Positions 45,293 through 53,274 of a stretch of 64,000 nucleotides of DNA are shown here, one piece after another. The DNA comes from Xiheicaenibacterium sp046351325 (GTDB taxonomy: Bacteria; Myxococcota_A; Polyangia; Polyangiales; Polyangiaceae). The DNA is taken from NCBI GenBank assembly GCA_046351325.1, contig JAXLYR010000016.1, positions 127,285 to 191,284 of the forward strand, given 5' to 3'. Position numbers and translations under genes: made by a program. Below the pieces are notes generated by a model, which had not been told where the DNA came from, ran no database searches, and was given only the letters and a program-made list of their open reading frames with translations. Within the stretch, counting starts at the first letter, position 1, and every line of letters starts with the position of its first letter.

Positions 45293-46840
45293 ATGCAGAG
45301 TCAGCCGCCTCGCTCGATCCCCTTCGCCGAGCTCTCGCAGTTTGCGCTCGACCCCGCTTCGGTCCGCGCGATGAGCGCTTCGTTCTGCTACCGCAAGCAC
45401 GTCGTCGTGCTCGGGCACCTGACGCGAGACACCGCGACGGCAACGGTGGGCATGCTCCACCCCGAGGACGGCGACCTCGTCCGCGTCGTCGCTCAAGCGC
45501 TGGGCCGCCCCGTGCGCCCCGTGCGCCTCAACGAGTTCGAAATCCTGAAGGCGCTCGATATCGGGTTTGGGCGCGCCGAGGCCGACACCTCTCACGGAGA
45601 GCGAGTGGCCCTCAAGGCCACCCCCGACGTGTCGTTCGCTGCGGGGCAGTCCGCGCCCGGGATCGTGTCGCAGCTGCTCGGGCACGCCGTCGCCGTCGGC
45701 GCGAGCGACATCCACATCGAGTGTTACGAGTCCGACATCGACGTTCGCCTGCGGATCGACGGCGTCCTCCATCAGCTCGGCACGCCGATCAGCCTCGCGA
45801 ACATCGACGAGGTCACCGCGCGCATCAAAATCCTGTCGAACCTCAACATCGCCGAGCGACGCATCGCCCAGGACGGGCGGCTCATGGCGGTCTTCGAGTC
45901 GGCCGAGGGCAAGCGCCCAATCGACTTCCGCGTGTCGGTGGTGCCCGGCCCGTTCGGTGAAGACACCGTGATGCGAATCCTGGATTCGAGGCCCCTCGTC
46001 GGGCTCGATTCGCTCGGATTTCCACCCGCGATGCTCGAGGCGCTGCGCGCCGTGACCAGCAACCCCGAGGGGCTCTTCATCGTCACGGGGCCTACGGGCA
46101 GCGGAAAGACCACCACGCTCTATTCGGTATTGGCCGAGCTCAACTCGGGCACCGAGAAGATCCTGACCGCCGAGGACCCCGTCGAATACCACTTCAACAA
46201 GGTCAATCAGAAGCAGGTCAGCGCGCAGATGTCCTTCGCCGACTACGGCAGAGCCTTCATGCGACAAGACCCTGACATCATCATGATCGGCGAGATCCGC
46301 GACGAAGAGACCGCGGACATCGCCATTCGCGCCGCGCAGACTGGGCATCTCGTGCTGAGCACGCTGCACACGAACGGCTCGATCGGCACGATCCCGCGCC
46401 TCGGCACGCTCGGCGTCCAGCCTGGGCTCGTCGCCGACACGCTGCTCGGCGCTCTCTCACAGCGCCTCGTGCGTCGCGTGTGCGCCTCGTGCAGCACCCA
46501 AGTCGAGCCCAACGCCGCCGAGCTCGATCTCATGCGGCGCCTCGGACGGCTCTTCCCGGTCGTCCGCGGCGCGGGCTGCGCGGCTTGCCACCAAACCGGG
46601 TATCGCGGCCGACTCGGGATTTACGAGCTCTTCCTCGTCGACGACGCGATCGCCGATCTCATCAGCCGCAGCACTCCCGCCTTCGAAATCAGGCGTCACG
46701 CGCGGAGCCGCGGCATGCGCTCGCTCTTCGACGATGCCTTCGAGAAGCTCGAGGCAGGGCTCACCACCCTCGACGAGGTCAAGCTGCGCGTCCCCCACCG
46801 CATGGTGCTCGAGGCGACCGGCGAGGGCCCCGGCGAGTGA
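45293..46840 (+). CDS. PilB/GspE-type secretion ATPase
   Basis: 515 residues: N-terminal MshEN-like domain (about 1-110), then the catalytic core with Asp-box GASDIHIECYESDIDVRLRIDG, Walker A GPTGSGKTT (about 265-273), Walker B IIMIGEIRDEET and His-box GHLVLSTLHTN. A C-terminal Cys4 zinc motif (CASC... CAACHQTGYRGR) is complete. These ATPases power type II secretion or type IV pilus assembly. No other pilus or Gsp gene is nearby, so it is an orphan copy in this window. It ends at a strong intrinsic terminator. Confidence 0.93.
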   Translation: MQSQPPRSIPFAELSQFALDPASVRAMSASFCYRKHVVVLGHLTRDTATATVGMLHPEDGDLVRVVAQALGRPVRPVRLNEFEILKALDIGFGRAEADTSHGERVALKATPDVSFAAGQSAPGIVSQLLGHAVAVGASDIHIECYESDIDVRLRIDGVLHQLGTPISLANIDEVTARIKILSNLNIAERRIAQDGRLMAVFESAEGKRPIDFRVSVVPGPFGEDTVMRILDSRPLVGLDSLGFPPAMLEALRAVTSNPEGLFIVTGPTGSGKTTTLYSVLAELNSGTEKILTAEDPVEYHFNKVNQKQVSAQMSFADYGRAFMRQDPDIIMIGEIRDEETADIAIRAAQTGHLVLSTLHTNGSIGTIPRLGTLGVQPGLVADTLLGALSQRLVRRVCASCSTQVEPNAAELDLMRRLGRLFPVVRGAGCAACHQTGYRGRLGIYELFLVDDAIADLISRSTPAFEIRRHARSRGMRSLFDDAFEKLEAGLTTLDEVKLRVPHRMVLEATGEGPGE

Positions 46841-46843
46841 CCG

Positions 46844-46869
46844 AGTAGGCCGCGCCTACTTCTTCTTTT
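46844..46869 (+). terminator. Intrinsic terminator after the PilB-like gene
   Basis: Perfect seven-base stem AGTAGGC/GCCTACT with a CGC loop, followed by TCTTCTTTT. It begins four bases after the ATPase stop. The T-rich part also encodes the terminal KKK of the convergent small lipoprotein. Confidence 0.75.
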
Positions 46870-47089
46870 CCATGTTGTCGAGCATCGCCTTGCAGGCGTC
46901 CTGATTGCCCGCTTTGACCGCGGCCTCGACTGCCTTTTCGCAGGTGTCTTTGTTGGGGCCGTCCTTCGAGCACTCGCTCTTCTTCTTGTCGAGATCGCCG
47001 CAGGCTCCACCCCCACAGCCCCCGCCGAACGTGGCGAGCCCGACCGCGAAACACCCGAGAACCAACATCATCCGAATACCAGTCTTCAT
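46856..47089 (-). CDS. Small Cys-containing lipoprotein
   Basis: 77 residues from the ATG at 47089. A signal peptide with lipobox-like GGGC (LATFGGGC) precedes a Cys-rich, Lys-rich mature part (CGDLDKKKSECSKDG, CEKAVEAAVKAGNQDACKAMLDNMEKKK). The four later Cys and helical spacing suggest a disulfide-bonded helical hairpin. Function unknown. Such short Cys-spaced lipoproteins are frequent in myxobacteria. Confidence 0.7.
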   Translation of the reverse strand: MKTGIRMMLVLGCFAVGLATFGGGCGGGACGDLDKKKSECSKDGPNKDTCEKAVEAAVKAGNQDACKAMLDNMEKKK

Positions 47090-47312
47090 GGATCCAACCT
47101 CCCAATCACGCGACTGGGCGCTTTGGCAGCTTCCGTGCCGAGCCACCCGCCGAGTGCGGGACACGACGATGACCGCAATTGCGCGGAACTCCTGAAGTCG
47201 GCTCGTCGGCCCGCGGGCGAGACATGTAGCCCGGTAATCAACGCTGTTGTTCGGCGTGTCACAGGCCACGCGAAGGCTGGAATCCGGGGGCCGAAACGAC
47301 GATGCTCGGGAC

Positions 47313-48254
47313 ATGCTCCTTCGCGCGCGACTTCGGACTTGGGCGAGCGCCTGCCTATTCGTGCTCGCCGCGTGCGGAGACAGCACCGCGCCGACAGGCG
47401 CCGGCGCCGCGACCCAGGGCGGGGCCGGTGGGTCTGCGAGCAGCGCGGGTGGCGCTGGCGCGGGTGGGGCCGGCGGCGCGCCCGCGGCGCCCTTGATGAT
47501 GGGTTGGAACATCGAGACCTTCCCCAAGAGCCCCGACACCGTCGAGAACGTCCAGGCCATCCTCCGCAGCTACAAGCCCGCGGTCCTCGGCGTCGTGGAG
47601 ATCGACGACACCCTCACCTTCGACGATCTGGTCGCCGGGTTGGACGGTTACCAGGTTGTCTACAACGACGACCCGGGCGCGATCTCCCACGTGGGCCTCG
47701 TGTTCGACACGACGCGCGCCTCCGTCGGCAACCTCGAGACGCTGTTCAAGGACGACTCCACGTCGTTCCCGCGGCCTCCCCTCAAAGCCGAAGTGCACCT
47801 CACCCTCCGCGACGGCTCGGAGCTCGATTACGGGGTCATCGTGCTCCACCTCAAGGCGCAGCTCGACTCCGCGAGCGTCGAGCGTCGGCGCGCGGCGCTC
47901 CGCCGCCTCGACGAGTGGCTCCGGAGCGAGATCTCGCAGGGCGGCGAGGACCAGTTTTTCCTCATCGGCGACATGAACGACAAGATCGACGACCCGGTCG
48001 CCGACAACGTGTTTCAGCCGTTCATCGACGCGCCGGATCGGTACACCATCTTGACGACCGGCGAGGCCGCGTCGGGCGACTACAGCTATATCCCCTTCAA
48101 GAGCCTCATCGACCACATGATCGCGACGAACCCCGCGCTGCCCCCGCTCGGCGGCGAGGTCGCGAACGTCATGCACGTCGACGAAGAGCTCGCGAGTTAC
48201 CAAGACACCGTGAGCGATCACCGCCCGATCGGCCTCTTCTTCGGCGGTCCGTAG
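47313..48254 (+). CDS. Endonuclease/exonuclease/phosphatase-family lipoprotein
   Basis: 313 residues from the ATG at 47313. The lipobox is LAAC, followed by a Gly/Ala linker typical of this genome. The EEP fold shows MGWNIETF, EIDDTLTF, the LHLKAQL motif, GDMNDKID and the terminal SDHRPIGL. These carry the metal-binding and catalytic residues (Asn, Glu, His, Asp, Asn, Asp, His), so activity is likely. A secreted nuclease or phosphodiesterase is expected. Confidence 0.85.
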   Translation: MLLRARLRTWASACLFVLAACGDSTAPTGAGAATQGGAGGSASSAGGAGAGGAGGAPAAPLMMGWNIETFPKSPDTVENVQAILRSYKPAVLGVVEIDDTLTFDDLVAGLDGYQVVYNDDPGAISHVGLVFDTTRASVGNLETLFKDDSTSFPRPPLKAEVHLTLRDGSELDYGVIVLHLKAQLDSASVERRRAALRRLDEWLRSEISQGGEDQFFLIGDMNDKIDDPVADNVFQPFIDAPDRYTILTTGEAASGDYSYIPFKSLIDHMIATNPALPPLGGEVANVMHVDEELASYQDTVSDHRPIGLFFGGP

Positions 48255-48270
48255 CGCCGCACGCGGAGGG

Positions 48271-49164
48271 TCAGGCGAAGAGCGCCGCGATGCGACCCGC
48301 CATGAACTCGACGAACCGCGCCGTGAGGCTCGCGCGCTGAGCGCCTGCAGGGGAGACCGCGTAGACCGGTATCGGCAGCGGGCGATAACCGGGTAAGAGC
48401 TCGACGAGCTGGCCGCGCGCGATCGCGCCTCGGACCATCACGTCGGGGAGCGCGGCAGAGCCCACGCCAGCGACGACCAAGTCACGCATGGCCGCGGCGC
48501 TGTCGACTTGGACGCGAGGCGTGAAGGTGAGCTCGACGGAGCCGCCGCGCTCGCCGCGCGTGAGGGCGATCTGCGCAGGACGCGAGCTCAGCTGCACGAA
48601 GTCCCACCCCTCGAGGTCGCGCGGGGTGCGAGGTCTGCGAGCCCCGAGGTACCGCGGTGAGGTGACCAGCGCGCGACGCATTTCACCGAGCTTCTTGGCT
48701 TTGTTCGAGCTCGGCTCGAGCCGACCCAAGCGGATCGCGAGGTCGAGCCGGTCGCGGAGGAGGTCGCGCGGCGTGTCGCTGAACGAGAGCGTGAGCTCGA
48801 CGTGAGGGTGCGCCTGGAGGAAAGCTCCTATATCGGCAGTAAAGGGTGTCTCGGCCAAAAACGCAGGCACCGTGACGCGCAGCTGTCCACGCGGGTCCGC
48901 GCTCCCGGCGCCGACCTTGTCGAGCCCGCGGGCCGCGGCGGTGAGCATCTCTCGGGCGCTTTCGAAGAGCACCTCACCTTGGGGCGAGAGCGTCACGCTG
49001 CGGGTGGACCTGTAGAGGAGCGGCGTCGCGAGGCTCCGCTCGAGCTCCGCGACGTGATGACTCACGACCGAGGGCGAGAGCTCGAGCGACCGCGCCGCGG
49101 CCCGAAATGACCCTGTCTCGACGACCTTGGCGAAGACCGCGAGCGCTCGCAGGTGCTCCATCAT
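48271..49164 (-). CDS. LysR-family transcriptional regulator (CrgA/DmlR-like branch)
   Basis: 297 residues. The helix-turn-helix is MEHLRALAVFAKVVETGSFRAAARSLELSPSVVSHHVAELERSLATPLLYR, typical of the CrgA-like LysR subgroup. Effector domain: LRVTVPAFLAETPFTADIGAFLQAHPHVELTLSF. An alternative start is the adjacent ATG at 49161. Divergent from the SnoaL-like gene across 92 bases that contain a dyad, so it likely represses or activates that gene. Confidence 0.95.
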   Translation of the reverse strand: MMEHLRALAVFAKVVETGSFRAAARSLELSPSVVSHHVAELERSLATPLLYRSTRSVTLSPQGEVLFESAREMLTAAARGLDKVGAGSADPRGQLRVTVPAFLAETPFTADIGAFLQAHPHVELTLSFSDTPRDLLRDRLDLAIRLGRLEPSSNKAKKLGEMRRALVTSPRYLGARRPRTPRDLEGWDFVQLSSRPAQIALTRGERGGSVELTFTPRVQVDSAAAMRDLVVAGVGSAALPDVMVRGAIARGQLVELLPGYRPLPIPVYAVSPAGAQRASLTARFVEFMAGRIAALFA

Positions 49165-49175
49165 TGTTCGATTCT

Positions 49176-49194
49176 ATCGATCAGTGATGACGAT
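49176..49194. promoter_or_regulatory. Candidate LysR operator (ATCG-N11-CGAT)
   Basis: A dyad of ATCG and CGAT separated by 11 bases, 12 bases upstream of the leftward LysR start and 62 before the divergent SnoaL-like gene. It begins with CTATCGAT, as does the spacer of the other LysR gene (near 41784). Confidence 0.4.
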
Positions 49195-49256
49195 GGAGCG
49201 CGACTTTTCAAACGGATTAAGAGACCGACAATAAGGGCCTCACAAGGAGATCCCCA

Positions 49257-49673
49257 ATGCAACAAGAGCTCGCACAAAGCATCGTCGGCCCGTTCTACGA
49301 CGCGTTGAACCAGCCCGCCTCGAAGGACGTCGCGACCCTCGTGGAGAAGGTGACGAGCCCCGAGTGGCGCTCTTACTCCGGGGAGACCACGAGCAAGGGG
49401 CGAGACGAGTTCATTCAGCAGGTGAAGGGCTTCGGCAAGATGATCCCCGACCTCAGCTGGGCCGTCCGCGAGGTGCTCGTCGCGGGCGACAAGGTCATCG
49501 TGCGGAGCGAGGCGAGCGGCACCCCAGCCGGGGACTTCATGGGGGTCGCCGGTGGTGGACGGCGATTCTCGATCATGACGATCGACATCCACACGATCCG
49601 CGACAACCGACTCGTCACGGCGCACCACGTGGAGGACTGGGCGTCCGCGCTCCGACAATTGGCGGGCCGCTGA
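49257..49673 (+). CDS. SnoaL-like ester cyclase family protein
   Basis: 138 residues with a strong AAGGAGA ribosome-binding site at 49243-49249. SnoaL_2-type landmarks are PFYDALNQP, KGFGKMIPDLSWAVREVLVAGDKVIVRSEASGTP and ITIDIHTIRDNRLVTAHHVEDW (written here with the start MTIDIHTIRD). This NTF2-like cone fold contains polyketide cyclases and many proteins without known activity. Its divergent LysR partner suggests an inducible small detoxification or metabolism unit. Confidence 0.9.
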   Translation: MQQELAQSIVGPFYDALNQPASKDVATLVEKVTSPEWRSYSGETTSKGRDEFIQQVKGFGKMIPDLSWAVREVLVAGDKVIVRSEASGTPAGDFMGVAGGGRRFSIMTIDIHTIRDNRLVTAHHVEDWASALRQLAGR

Positions 49674-49771
49674 GCGCATTGGGGGCGAATCGAGCCCCCC
49701 GAGCCCTCGAGAGGGGAGCCGCGCGGTAGGCAGTTGACCGTGCGAGGCCACCCGGCCATCTTCGAAAACGG

Positions 49772-50707
49772 ATGGCGGTTTGGCTGAGAGACGCCTCGGG
49801 GATTCGGGTTCCCCTGACCCAGGGCAGCCTCCTCATCGGGCGCGCGCCCTCCTGCCACGTGGTCGTCTCGCACCCGCGCGTGAGCAGACAACACGTGCTC
49901 ATCACCGAGGTCGCGGGCGGCGCGCAGGTCGTCCCGCTCGGTCGCGCCCCGATCCACCTGCGCGGCGTCCCGATCGAGGAGCCCACACAGGCGAGCCACG
50001 GCGACGTCCTCGAGGTCGAGTCCGATCGCTTCGTGCTCGAGACGGCGCCCGCGTCCGAGTCCACCTGGATGTTGCAGGCGGGCTCGACCCAATACCCCAT
50101 TCGGCGCGCCGGCTTCCGCATCGGGGGCGACAAGAGCGACGACCTCTACCTCGAGACCTGGCCTGCCGCGGGCGCGACCTTGTTCCCGGTCGTCGGCGCG
50201 GTCGTCGGTGAGATCCACGCGAGCGTCGACGTGCGCGGCGCGCGCATGGAGTCGGGGCTCGTCCAAATGGCGGCGGGTACGACGCTGTCCGCGGGCGGCG
50301 TCACCTTGACCATCGTGCAACCCAACGACGTGCTGGCGACGGCCGATCTCGATCCGCTCCCCACCGCGCTCCACCTCGAGCTCATGCCGAACGGCGCCTT
50401 GCTCCGCATCACCCTCGAGCGCGAGTTCGCGGTGTGGCTGCCTCACAAGCGCGGCGATCTGCTCGCGGCGCTGCTCAGCCCGCCGAGCTCGCTCAAGGCC
50501 GGTGATTGGGTCCCCGACGACATGCTCTTGCCTCGCATCTGGGGCACGGAGCCCTCGAGTCGCGTGCTCCTCAACACGCTGATTCATCGCACGCGGCTCA
50601 CACTCAGCGCGGCCGGGCTCAACGGCCCGAACCTCGTCGAGCGCGCGCCCGGGGGCGGCTCGACCCGCGTCCGCATCGCGCGCAACGCCTCGACGCGAGT
50701 GATCTGA
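49772..50707 (+). CDS. FHA-domain transcriptional regulator with winged-helix C-terminus
   Basis: 311 residues. An N-terminal FHA domain contains the phospho-Thr binding motif GRAPSCHVVVSHPRVSRQH (about 23-41). Around 95-190 a second FHA-like beta region follows (FRIGGDKSDDLYLETWP). The C-terminal part (about 220-311), with LLAALLSPPSSLKAGDWVPDDMLLPRIWGTEPSSRVLLNTLIHRTR, looks like an OmpR/SARP-type winged helix. FHA domains read Thr phosphorylation, and the Ser/Thr kinase gene lies 94 bases downstream, so kinase-controlled transcription is likely. Confidence 0.85.
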   Translation: MAVWLRDASGIRVPLTQGSLLIGRAPSCHVVVSHPRVSRQHVLITEVAGGAQVVPLGRAPIHLRGVPIEEPTQASHGDVLEVESDRFVLETAPASESTWMLQAGSTQYPIRRAGFRIGGDKSDDLYLETWPAAGATLFPVVGAVVGEIHASVDVRGARMESGLVQMAAGTTLSAGGVTLTIVQPNDVLATADLDPLPTALHLELMPNGALLRITLEREFAVWLPHKRGDLLAALLSPPSSLKAGDWVPDDMLLPRIWGTEPSSRVLLNTLIHRTRLTLSAAGLNGPNLVERAPGGGSTRVRIARNASTRVI

Positions 50708-50723
50708 AATCACCCTGAAATCA
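50704..50723 (+). promoter_or_regulatory. Direct repeat CTGAAATCA x2 with 11-base period upstream of the kinase gene
   Basis: CTGAAATCA occurs at 50704-50712 and 50715-50723, an exact nine-base repeat with an 11-base period. A TAAGAT -10-like hexamer lies at 50743-50748 without a good -35. This spacing is the kind recognised by OmpR/SARP-type winged helices, so it may be the operator of the FHA regulator just upstream. Confidence 0.4.
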
Positions 50724-50759
50724 GACGCCAGGTCTCGGTCGTTAAGATCCGAGAGGAAT

Positions 50760-50780
50760 GCCTCGCGACCCTTGCGAGGC
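50760..50780. promoter_or_regulatory. Inverted repeat in the leader of the kinase gene
   Basis: GCCTCGC and GCGAGGC flank a seven-base loop (GACCCTT), 20 bases before the kinase ATG at 50801. A weaker dyad TCTCGG/CCGAGA lies just upstream (50733-50754). They could form leader RNA hairpins or a protein site. Confidence 0.45.
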
Positions 50781-50800
50781 GCCTCGACGACGAGAGGTGC

Positions 50801-52327
50801 ATGGCGAACGATCCAGACCGCGAGCGCGCCGAGAGCCCCAACGCGACGGCGCACGACAGTTCGATCCCACCCGGGACGCGCTTCGGACGCTATGAGCTCA
50901 TACGCGTCATCGGCAGCGGCGGGATGGGCAGCGTCTACGAGGCGCGCCACGTCGTCCTCGACAAGCGCGTCGCGCTCAAGCTCCTGAGCCGCAAGCTCTC
51001 GCGGAACAAGGTCTACCTCGAGCGCTTCCTGCGCGAAGGTCGGATCGCCGCGCGGCTCGATCACCCCCACGTCGTGAGCGTCTCGGACGTGGGGATGGAG
51101 GACGGCTCGCCGTTCCTCGTAATGGAGCTGCTCAGCGGGACGGATCTCGACACGCTGCTCGAGCAGCGCGGGCGCCTCTCGGTCAGCGAGGCGATCGATC
51201 TGGTCCTGCCGATTTTGTCGGCGCTCGACGCCGCGCATCGTGCGGGGCTCGTGCACCGCGATCTCAAGCCGGCGAACATCTTCCTCGCGCGCGCCGCGCA
51301 CGGCGGCTTCCACCCGAAGCTGCTCGACTTCGGGATCGCCAAGCCGAACCAAGAGGAGAGCCACGCCCTCACCGGCACGAGCGAGGTCTTCGGGACGCCG
51401 CAATACATGGCGCCCGAGCAGGTGAGGCGGAGCCGCGACGCGACGGCCAAGAGCGACGAGTACGCGATCGCGGCCGTGCTCTATCGATGCCTCGTCGGGC
51501 ACGAGGCCTACCCGCTCGGCGAGTCGTCGGTGTTCGAGCTCCTCGAGCGCGTCGTCTCGGGGACGTTCCCGCCCCCGCGCTCGGTGCGCGCCGAGCTGCC
51601 CGAGATGCTCGAGCGCATCTTGCTGCGCGCGATGTCGAAGAACCCCGACGATCGCTTCGCGTCGATTCGCGAGCTCGGCGGCGCGCTCCTGCCGTTCGCG
51701 AGCTCGGCCGCGCGCGCGCTCTGGGAGCCAGCGTTCGCGAGCATGGACGCGCTCGCCGAGACGTTGGGGCCCGAGCGGCTCAGCACGCCGAGCGACCGCA
51801 GCGATCCAGGCGCGGCCTCGCAGCCCGAGCGCTCGCCTCGCTCGCGCGAGACCTTGGTCGCGGCGTCCGCGGACACGAACCGCAGCTCGCCGTCGAGCCC
51901 GGGGGTTCGGCCGGCGCGCATGCCCATGGTGATCGGCATTGCGATCGGCGCGATCGCGACCACCATCGCAGCGATCGCCCTCCTGCATCGAGGCGCGCCA
52001 CCAGCGACGTCATCGGCCGCGCTGCTCGAACACACGGGCGCATCGACGATGACGGCAGCGACCGACACGACCTCTGCGCAACCAGCGGTCACGCCGAACA
52101 CCGCGAATGCGACCGCGACCGCGACCGTTACTGCGAACACCGCGACCGCGACCGCGACTTCGTCGCCAGCCGAGCCGATCGCGAGCGCGAGCGGGCAACC
52201 ACCCACGCGAGGCTCGCGGCCGTCGCTGCGACCCACGACCTCGACCCCGGCTCCGTCGCTCTCGAGCGCCGCGACGACGACTCCGACGCCGCCTGCCCCG
52301 TCCTCCTCGACCTACCCCATTCGATAG
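50801..52327 (+). CDS. Ser/Thr protein kinase with C-terminal membrane anchor
   Basis: 508 residues with a GAGAGG ribosome-binding sequence. Gly-loop VIGSGGMGSVY, catalytic Lys60 (VALKLL), HRDLKPANIF from 152, LLDFGIAKP with DFG at 176-178 and the MAPEQ activation-segment end. The membrane helix spans about 374-396 (MVIGIAIGAIATTIAAIALL). The outer part is a low-complexity Thr/Ala/Pro stretch without a sensor fold. It belongs to a module: FHA regulator, this kinase, a TPR/PEGA protein (five-base gap) and a Cys-rich lipoprotein. Confidence 0.95.
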   Translation: MANDPDRERAESPNATAHDSSIPPGTRFGRYELIRVIGSGGMGSVYEARHVVLDKRVALKLLSRKLSRNKVYLERFLREGRIAARLDHPHVVSVSDVGMEDGSPFLVMELLSGTDLDTLLEQRGRLSVSEAIDLVLPILSALDAAHRAGLVHRDLKPANIFLARAAHGGFHPKLLDFGIAKPNQEESHALTGTSEVFGTPQYMAPEQVRRSRDATAKSDEYAIAAVLYRCLVGHEAYPLGESSVFELLERVVSGTFPPPRSVRAELPEMLERILLRAMSKNPDDRFASIRELGGALLPFASSAARALWEPAFASMDALAETLGPERLSTPSDRSDPGAASQPERSPRSRETLVAASADTNRSSPSSPGVRPARMPMVIGIAIGAIATTIAAIALLHRGAPPATSSAALLEHTGASTMTAATDTTSAQPAVTPNTANATATATVTANTATATATSSPAEPIASASGQPPTRGSRPSLRPTTSTPAPSLSSAATTTPTPPAPSSSTYPIR

Positions 52328-52332
52328 AGAAA

Positions 52333-53274
52333 ATGCCCATCCTCCGCCGAGCTCTCGCGAGCACCCTCGCTGCAGCGTGCGTCTTATGGAGCGCCGTCGC
52401 GTTCGCGGACCTGACGCCGGAGCAGGTCGCCGCGCGGCGGCAGCTCATCGAGCAAGCGCAGACCGCCCGCTCCACCGGCGATCACGCACGCGCCCTCGAG
52501 CTCGCCGAGCTCGCGGGCAAGCTCTCGATGAGCGTCTCTTTGCGTCGGTTCATCGCCGAGGAGCAGCTCGCGCTCGGCGACAGCGCAGCCGCGCTCGGCT
52601 CCGCGGAGCTCTGCGCTCAGGGAGCCTCCGTGCCCGGATCGGTCGAGGCCGAGCACCGCGCTCCCTGTGAAGAGGTCGCGTCGCAAGCGAAGGCCAGCGT
52701 CGGCTACATCGTCATCAAGCTGAAGAGCCCGGTCGCGGACGTCGTCGTGCGGGCCGGGGGCCGAGACGTGCCTGCGGAGCTCCTCGGTCAGCGCTACGTC
52801 GTGACCGCGGGCTCGATCGCGATCGAGGCGAGCGCGCGAGGTTACAAACCTGTAACACAAACAGCGCGCGTCGGACGCGGCGAAGAGGTCGCGATCACGC
52901 TCGAGCTCACGCCGCTCGTGAGCGAACAGCCGCCGCCCACACCTGAAGACTCCGGCCACTTTCGGCTCTCGCCGCTCTTGCCTATTGGTGCGGGCGTCGC
53001 GCTCTCGGGGTTCGCCGTCGCGATCGGGGTCGCCGTGAGCGGCAAGCTCGCGCTCGACGACTACGAAGAGCGGTGCACGACCGCGGGCGCGCCGAGCTCG
53101 TGCGTCGCCGAGCAGACCTCGCTCCAGAGCGATCTCGACACGCGGGCCATCGTCGTCGACACGGCGCTCGCCGTCGCCGGGGTGGGCCTCGTCCTCGGCA
53201 CGATCGGCATCTTCTTGAGCGGTACGACCGAAGCGCAGAAGGCTGCGCTCTGGCAGGGCAAGGTGATCTTTTGA
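52333..53274 (+). CDS. PEGA-domain membrane protein paired with a Ser/Thr kinase
   Basis: 313 residues from the ATG at 52333, five bases after the kinase stop. Signal peptide (ASTLAAACVLWSAVAFA), a helical TPR-like part (EQAQTARSTGDHARALELAELAG) with a Cys pair, a PEGA-like beta domain (KLKSPVADVVVRAGGRDVPAEL...SIAIEASARGYKP) and two membrane segments (LPIGAGVALSGFAVAIGVAV; AIVVDTALAVAGVGLVLGTIG). Same architecture as 544-1635 and the broken 17231-18206. Its stop overlaps the TTG start of the next gene. Confidence 0.85.
   Translation: MPILRRALASTLAAACVLWSAVAFADLTPEQVAARRQLIEQAQTARSTGDHARALELAELAGKLSMSVSLRRFIAEEQLALGDSAAALGSAELCAQGASVPGSVEAEHRAPCEEVASQAKASVGYIVIKLKSPVADVVVRAGGRDVPAELLGQRYVVTAGSIAIEASARGYKPVTQTARVGRGEEVAITLELTPLVSEQPPPTPEDSGHFRLSPLLPIGAGVALSGFAVAIGVAVSGKLALDDYEERCTTAGAPSSCVAEQTSLQSDLDTRAIVVDTALAVAGVGLVLGTIGIFLSGTTEAQKAALWQGKVIF

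Noticed and set aside
47090..47312. 223-base gap checked for promoters or a small gene
   Set aside because: Only short shadow frames; no convincing -35/-10 pair or hairpin with T-tract.
49415..51988. 857-residue minus-strand frame spanning three plus-strand genes
   Set aside because: Composition is Arg/Asp/His-rich with no motifs, and it covers genes with clear FHA and kinase domains on the other strand.
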